Assembly: GCA_030272155.1 (NCBI GenBank)
Contig: CP126193.1
Coordinates: 620,001 to 684,000, forward strand
DNA length: 64,000 nt
Direction: 5' to 3'
Source of the DNA: Tetradesmus obliquus
Lineage: Eukaryota; Chlorophyta; Chlorophyceae; Sphaeropleales; Scenedesmaceae
The translations under genes and the position numbers were made by a program. Shown in pieces: positions 60,841 to 64,000 of this stretch (the stretch's first letter is position 1; each line of letters opens with the position of its first letter). The notes under the pieces are model-generated. The model searched no databases, was not told where the DNA came from, and saw only the letters and a program-made list of their open reading frames with translations.

Positions 60841-62066
60841 GCAGCGGCAGCGGCAGCAGCAGCAGCAGCAGCAGCAGCGGCGGCAATGTCGGTGGCAGGA
60901 TCAGTGCTGGATGGCTGTACGGTTGCGTGTAACGACAGCAGGTGCAGCATTGGGGTAGAGAGAGAGAGTCTATTTAGCATTGCAAGGCATGCCGGTGTGC
61001 GCTGCCGCGCTGCGCTGCTATGCTGCGCTGCATGCGACAGCCTGCCTGCAGCTGCACCAGTCGTGCCATCCCAATTCACCATTGCCACAACTTTGCAGCT
61101 GCATGTCTGCTGATGCCCAATGGCCCAGCTGCTTTGTGTTCACAGTCTGCCAATGTGGCCCAGCACCCGGCTGCTGCTGCTGCTGCTGCTGCTGTAACAG
61201 CCCTGTGCCACTCACAATCTGCCGTTGTGCCCAAGCACCAGGCTGGTGCTCTGCGCCTCAATGAGCCAGTCTGTGGCAAAGGCCACGCTGTGGATGAGCA
61301 CCAGCAGCACGTTGCAGTTGTACTGCACGGGGTTGGAGCAGAAGACCAGGTTTATGATGTTGAGCAGCAGCACGCCGCCAAACGCGGCCAGCTGCCACTT
61401 GAATACATCCAGCGGCACCTGCATGGCAGCAGCAGCAGCAGCAGCAGAGCGAGATGCAAGAGAATGAAGGCATCAGGCTTTATCACATGCGTTGTGTCAT
61501 TATGTTGCAATATGCTTGTTTGTTTGCGATATGCTTGCTTGTAATGTCTGACCTGCATGCACGCTGTTACTCTGTATGTTGTGTCGCCTGGGATGCTCGC
61601 AGGGCAGCAGGGACCGGGTGAGGCTGGGCTCCCAGCTGCTGCATCCACGCATCCCTCACTCAGATGAACGCTACATGCAAGGGCCTTACATACTTGTACT
61701 ATACATGCCACGCGCTACACTGCCTGAAAGCAACGCTGTCCTGAGCTCATCCAGGTAGCTACAAGAATGATGTGTGCGCTGCACTGCTGCATGCATGCAC
61801 AGCCGCACAGAGCAACTGTATGGCTGACGGCACGAACGGTTTCCCAACCTTACACAGCTACGCTCCTTGCTGCTGCTGCTGCTGCTGCCGCTGCTGCTGC
61901 TGCTGCAGCTGCTGCTGCGCCCCACCTGTTGCAGGAAAGCCTGCCACATGCGCAGGTCCACCGGCGCCATGCTGTGCAGGAGCATCAAGCACACCGCATA
62001 CGAGGCGCACAGCACGCTGCGTTGCAGAAAGGTGGCAGCAGCATCAAACTCAGACATGAACTCCAT
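45500..62066 (-). CDS. Enzyme-rhodopsin: microbial rhodopsin-histidine kinase-receiver-cyclase fusion
   Basis: Nineteen exons (61926-62066, 61216-61418, 60624-60792, 59985-60197, 59567-59691, 58303-58403, 57299-57474, 56845-56976, 56361-56522, 55919-55996, 55362-55570, 54911-55001, 54223-54603, 53603-53701, 53023-53163, 48910-49440, 48151-48343, 46882-47849, 45500-46681) encode 1,764 residues with every phase matching. Order: eight membrane helices with a retinal lysine (1-275), histidine kinase (285-575), linker, receiver (728-840), class III cyclase-like domain (870-1100), long Ala/Gln-rich tail. This is the layout of green-algal two-component cyclase opsins, which are membrane-bound and light-controlled. 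The start ATG lies in the first recognised exon; a further upstream exon is possible because an acceptor-like ATGTACAG precedes it. The exon at 55919-55996 is the least certain. Fusion and order are firm; catalytic state is discussed in the domain entries. Confidence 0.85.
46882..48343 (-). other. Second part of the cyclase-like domain
   Basis: Exon 48151-48343 encodes LGVDFSGSTFVAVSG and SVRLGLHTGPITTG; exon 46882-47849 starts LVGSKAVKLVLMGDTVEVAR. Compared with active class III cyclases, the first metal Asp is Glu897, the second metal Asp is Ser994, the guanine-specifying Glu is Asp990, the transition-state Asn is Glu1066 and its Arg is Leu1070. The fold is clearly preserved (H-T-G-P, V-S-G, G-D-T-V) but the active site is not. 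It probably cannot make cGMP by itself. Confidence 0.8.
48490..48542 (-). repeat. Partial copy of the beginning of a cyclase exon
   Basis: The sequence reads GMLAMDFSGSTLGRPVLRG after a TGCAAG site, matching the start of exon 48151-48343 (DVLGVDFSGSTFVAVSG). Here the acceptor side, not the donor side, is echoed, upstream of the genuine exon. Confidence 0.65.
49441..53022 (-). other. 3.6-kb intron of alternating purine-pyrimidine sequence
   Basis: The intron splits the receiver domain. From about 49,700 to 52,450 the plus strand is T-poor and made largely of CA, CG and GCATGC words with alternating purines and pyrimidines, a composition prone to Z-DNA. The phrase aagcacttca or a close variant recurs near 50285, 50789, 51380 and 51650. 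Decayed copies of the end of exon 53023-53163 occupy 52,580-52,960. No ORF in it is credible. Confidence 0.75.
52580..52960 (-). repeat. Three decayed copies of the receiver exon 3' end
   Basis: The end of exon 53023-53163 (RTSYPSSLLPIIM plus the GTGAGC donor) recurs at about 52,899-52,950 (VAARLRTSHPSSLLPIIM), near 52,710-52,760 (LRTNCHSSYP) and near 52,570-52,620 (RTNCSSTLPPITLM). The nearest copy is almost intact and the others increasingly altered. All lie downstream of the real donor. Confidence 0.75.
53992..54213. repeat. 37-bp minisatellite, six copies
   Basis: The unit ctcacacatgccctggagct plus 17 further bases of CTG-rich sequence starts at 53992, 54029, 54066, 54103, 54140 and 54177. 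It sits in the intron immediately after the donor of exon 54223-54603. Copies differ by single bases (gctgctgctg, gccgctgctg, gccgctactc). Confidence 0.9.
56060..56230 (-). repeat. Two decayed copies of the kinase N/G1-box exon end
   Basis: The end of exon 56361-56522 (plus strand cacctgctgaaaagggtcca...) recurs at about 56,060-56,105 and 56,187-56,230 with the donor retained. The copies are short (about 45 bases) and altered. Both are downstream of the genuine donor. Confidence 0.65.
57516..57574. repeat. CAG/CTG triplet tract
   Basis: About 20 uninterrupted CAG units on the plus strand (CTG on the coding strand), 41 bases upstream of the acceptor of exon 57299-57474 in the enzyme-rhodopsin gene. 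Confidence 0.9.
57863..58302 (-). repeat. Two partial copies of the H-box exon end
   Basis: The end of exon 58303-58403 with its donor recurs at about 58063 and 57863, in units of about 238 and 200 bases. They read ALTHDLRAPINGML and ALTHELRAPIKGML, so both keep the phospho-His context and the GTGCG donor. Upstream they lack a clear acceptor. They may be duplicates on the way to decay, or, less likely, alternative exons. Confidence 0.75.
59110..59490 (-). repeat. Four tandem copies of the helix-G exon end
   Basis: The last codons of exon 59567-59691 (QELMGVLD, donor GTGGG) recur four times with a period of about 112-120 bases, at about 59,120, 59,240, 59,355 and 59,465, with shared intron sequence (acacactacagccgccaaac). 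Fragments of the beginning of the same exon (VLWGA) are also repeated upstream, near 59,780 and 59,860. Confidence 0.75.
60387..60550 (-). repeat. Two decayed copies of the helix-D exon end
   Basis: The end of exon 60624-60792 (plus strand cacctgcagcgggccgctgc...) recurs near 60,387 and 60,506. The copies keep the exon's last codons and donor region but have diverged. A similar echo of the helix-F exon end lies at about 59,905-59,940. Confidence 0.65.
60800..60880. repeat. CAG/CGG triplet tract next to a splice acceptor
   Basis: A CAG tract with CGG interruptions on the plus strand. On the coding strand it is CTG-rich and ends a few bases before the TGCAG acceptor of exon 60624-60792, where it takes the place of a pyrimidine tract. 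Similar short tracts abut the acceptors at 60198 and 61419. Confidence 0.85.
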
Positions 62067-62364
62067 GCAGCGGGGCGCAAGCTGTACATATGTGCTGCAG
62101 CATGTCGCTTGCCAGCACAGCCGTGCAGCAGTGCACTGATGGCTGCCGTTGCTCCTGGCTTTCATGCGGGGCAGCGCAACACACAAACGAGTTTTCTGGT
62201 GTGCATGAACTGCGAAACGTGATGGCGGTATGCTTCTTTCATGCTTATGCTTGTTTCATGCCATGAACAGCTTGTGCTTTTTTCATGCTGGATGTGAGTG
62301 GCTATGCTGCCGCCTGCTGGCTGAGCTGTGCTGCTGTTGCTGTTGCAACTGCTGTTGCTGCTGG

Positions 62365-62396
<32 letters not shown>

Positions 62397-63187
62397 AGGC
62401 GTACCCGACATACGCCCACGCCAGCCTTGAAGAAGTTCCCAGCAGCGATTGATGGTAGCTGACATTCGCATGATCCATCAATCTCGTGTCCTTGTGCTCT
62501 TGCACCATCCTGCTGCGTTGGCAGCAGCTGTGCTGCTGCTCTGCTCAGCTGCTGCAGCACGGCTGTTGCTCAGCGCGCCTGCAGCTGACACTCAGCCGAA
62601 AACCTTTGCAAACGATCCCATCGACAGGAGTGACGCTCATCTACAGCGTAAGCTTGCTGCTTCAGCCTGCTAGAAACAGCTGCTCCCTGGTCCTTTTGGA
62701 GTGGGCCACATCTGGATCTCCTGCCCAACACACAGACCAGCACCCTTTATTTAATATGTGCACTTAGGAAGTTGCGGCGAGATAGAAACAGATAGACCTC
62801 GGGATGCCGGGCGAGGATACGGAGCACAGGACGGGTAGCGATTTGAGCGAGGCGGCATGCGCACTTGTAGTTTAGCAGAAGCTTCACGAAGGCTGCTCGA
62901 GCTTGGTCCGTCCTGCTCCAATGTGTCACTAATCTCTAGCGTGATCTGCCATGGGGGTGACACAGGTGCTGCACTTGCATCTTACCGGCCAAACCAGTAT
63001 TGCCTGCACTTCAATCCATATCTGTGTATGCCCACAAGGCACCGCTACATCAATCAGGCCTAAGTAGCAGCACTTGGCAAGAACAGTGAACGCTACTGAG
63101 CACAGCAAGCCCCTTCCTGCTTCAGCAGCAGAACTGCAGCACTCCCACACGGCTTTGATGCAACAGATACCTGCATCGGCAGCAAAC
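62067..63187. other. Divergent intergenic region between the rhodopsin and LOG genes
   Basis: Both neighbouring genes start outward from here, so it should hold two promoters. A CTG tract lies at about 62,355-62,395. I see no recognisable core promoter element or further gene. A short upstream exon of the rhodopsin gene could be hidden here. Confidence 0.4.
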
Positions 63188-64000
63188 ATGAAGCGCATAT
63201 GTGTTTTCTGTGGCAGCAAGCATGGCTCTAGGCCAGGCTACACAGATTCTGCGCGCCTGCTAGCTCAGACGCTAGTGAAGCACAACATTGGCTTGGTGTA
63301 TGGAGGTGTCCTTGACAGATCAAGGGGCTTGCTGTAGCATCAGCATCATTCTTGCAGGGTGGCTCTGTCGCCTGTCCGGGTCCATATTGCTGCAGCCTTA
63401 CAGCAGCATCTGCAGCCGAAGAATGACATGCAGTGCATAGCAGCTGGTCTGGACACAGCAAAGCCTGTTGCCGTTGACAGCTGGACCACCAGCAGTCACC
63501 TGCTGCATGTATTTGACTTGCATGCCGGCTCTGGCTGCAGGTGGCACTGTGGGCCTGATGGGAGAGATTGCGCGAGGGGTGAGCAGAGCACAGCTGCATG
63601 TTTATGTGTCGCAGCACACCTAGGCAGAGGTGTGGCAGCCTGCACAGAGTCACACAGCAGCACTGATGGGCATGCTCCTGCAAGTGCTTGGCATGTGCAG
63701 GTGCAGCCAGGCAGCAGCAGCGGCAGCCGCCAGGTGGACAGGCCCATGCGGGGCCATAACTCCACACCCAGTGCATGTGCCTAGCAGCAGCACAAGCAGC
63801 AGCAGAACGTGCCCGCCTGCGACGGCTATGCCATGCTGATGCTGAGTGGCTGCTGCGGTGCATCTGTGCAGGTGCAGTCGGGCCTGGGGCCACAGGCAGT
63901 GCTGGGCGTCATCCCAGAGGCGCTGACTCCGCGCGAGATCAGCAGCGAGCTGATTGGCGACACCAAGATCGTCAATGACATGCACGAGCGCAAGGTGGGC
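63188..64000 (+). CDS. LOG-family hydrolase (cytokinin-activating type), 5' part
   Basis: Three exons are visible: 63188-63305, 63541-63578 and 63872-63994, followed by a GTGGGC donor at the window edge. They encode [18 protein letters not shown] and HNIGLVYGG, then [11 protein letters not shown], then [14 protein letters not shown] and IVNDMHERK, with agreeing phases. These are the ordered motifs of the LOG (lysine-decarboxylase-like) family, which releases free cytokinin from cytokinin riboside monophosphate, or cleaves AMP in bacterial relatives. The diagnostic P-G-G-x-G-T-x-x-E motif lies beyond the window. The ATG chosen is the only one in frame that directly precedes the conserved start. 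Confidence 0.85.

Larger units (their letters stand above)
59567..62066 (-). other. Rhodopsin domain of the enzyme-rhodopsin (eight helices)
   Basis: Helix 0: RSVLCASYAVCLMLLHSM. Helix A: WQLAAFGGVLLLNIINLVF. Helix B: NVLLVLIHSVAFATDWLI. Helix C: RYVQWTHTTPTMILLM. Helix F: VVWSLFPLVWLLGQAGL. Helix G: WGAADYGAKVVFSSHLW. Lys253 in D-Y-G-A-K is the retinal Schiff-base lysine, with Asp249 as the retained counterion (Asp212 in bacteriorhodopsin). The position of the other counterion, Asp85, is Gln123 in R-Y-V-Q-W, and the proton donor Asp96 is Leu, so it should not pump protons. The W-x2-F-P-x2-W pocket of helix F is kept. The extra helix before A is a feature known from enzyme-rhodopsins. Confidence 0.88.

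Overview
This is a nuclear genome window from a green alga, most likely a chlorophycean (inference). The evidence is: dense short introns with GTGAG/GTAAG-type donors and TGCAG acceptors, pervasive CAG/CTG triplet tracts, a plant-type SBP-box transcription factor, a LOG-type hydrolase, and a rhodopsin-histidine kinase-receiver-cyclase fusion of the kind known from green algae. No bacterial, organellar or viral gene organisation is seen.

Layout. 1-3.8 kb: no convincing gene. 3,962-33,412 (minus strand): one enormous gene that I could follow in a single reading frame through 77 exons. It has a signal peptide, a short N-terminal head and 68 tandem copies of a roughly 42-residue module with four cysteines (C...C...CC), nearly always one module per exon with phase-0 introns. 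Splice phases agree at every junction I inferred; the summed coding length is 9,282 nt (3,093 residues). Some modules are split so that the terminal CC pair sits on its own 10-nt exon or at the start of the next exon. The array contains higher-order repeats. 33.4-35.6 kb: intergenic DNA with a LINE-like 3' fragment whose 3' end is repeated in inverted orientation at 5.1 kb. 35,593-38,405 (minus): a 336-residue membrane protein of the UPF0014 (FetB/STAR2/ALS3) family. 38.4-42.3 kb: mostly unassigned. 42,284-44,291 (minus): an SBP-box transcription factor of 542 residues. 45,500-62,066 (minus): a 19-exon, 1,764-residue enzyme-rhodopsin (extra N-terminal helix plus seven-helix microbial rhodopsin, histidine kinase, receiver, class III cyclase-like domain, long Ala/Gln-rich tail). 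63,188 to the window end (plus): the first three exons of a LOG-family gene, divergent from the rhodopsin gene.

The genes do not form an obvious pathway. What unites them is how their introns are built: in almost every gene the last (sometimes first) part of an exon, with its splice site, is repeated one to four times in the neighbouring intron. The Cys-module gene looks like the extreme outcome of the same tendency, where whole symmetric exons have multiplied. Two points are most likely to be new: the giant 68-module secreted protein with CC micro-exons, and the enzyme-rhodopsin whose kinase and cyclase domains both lack residues normally needed for catalysis while its receiver and retinal site look intact. 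All exon borders were placed by eye from splice signals, phase and module alignment, without transcript data.
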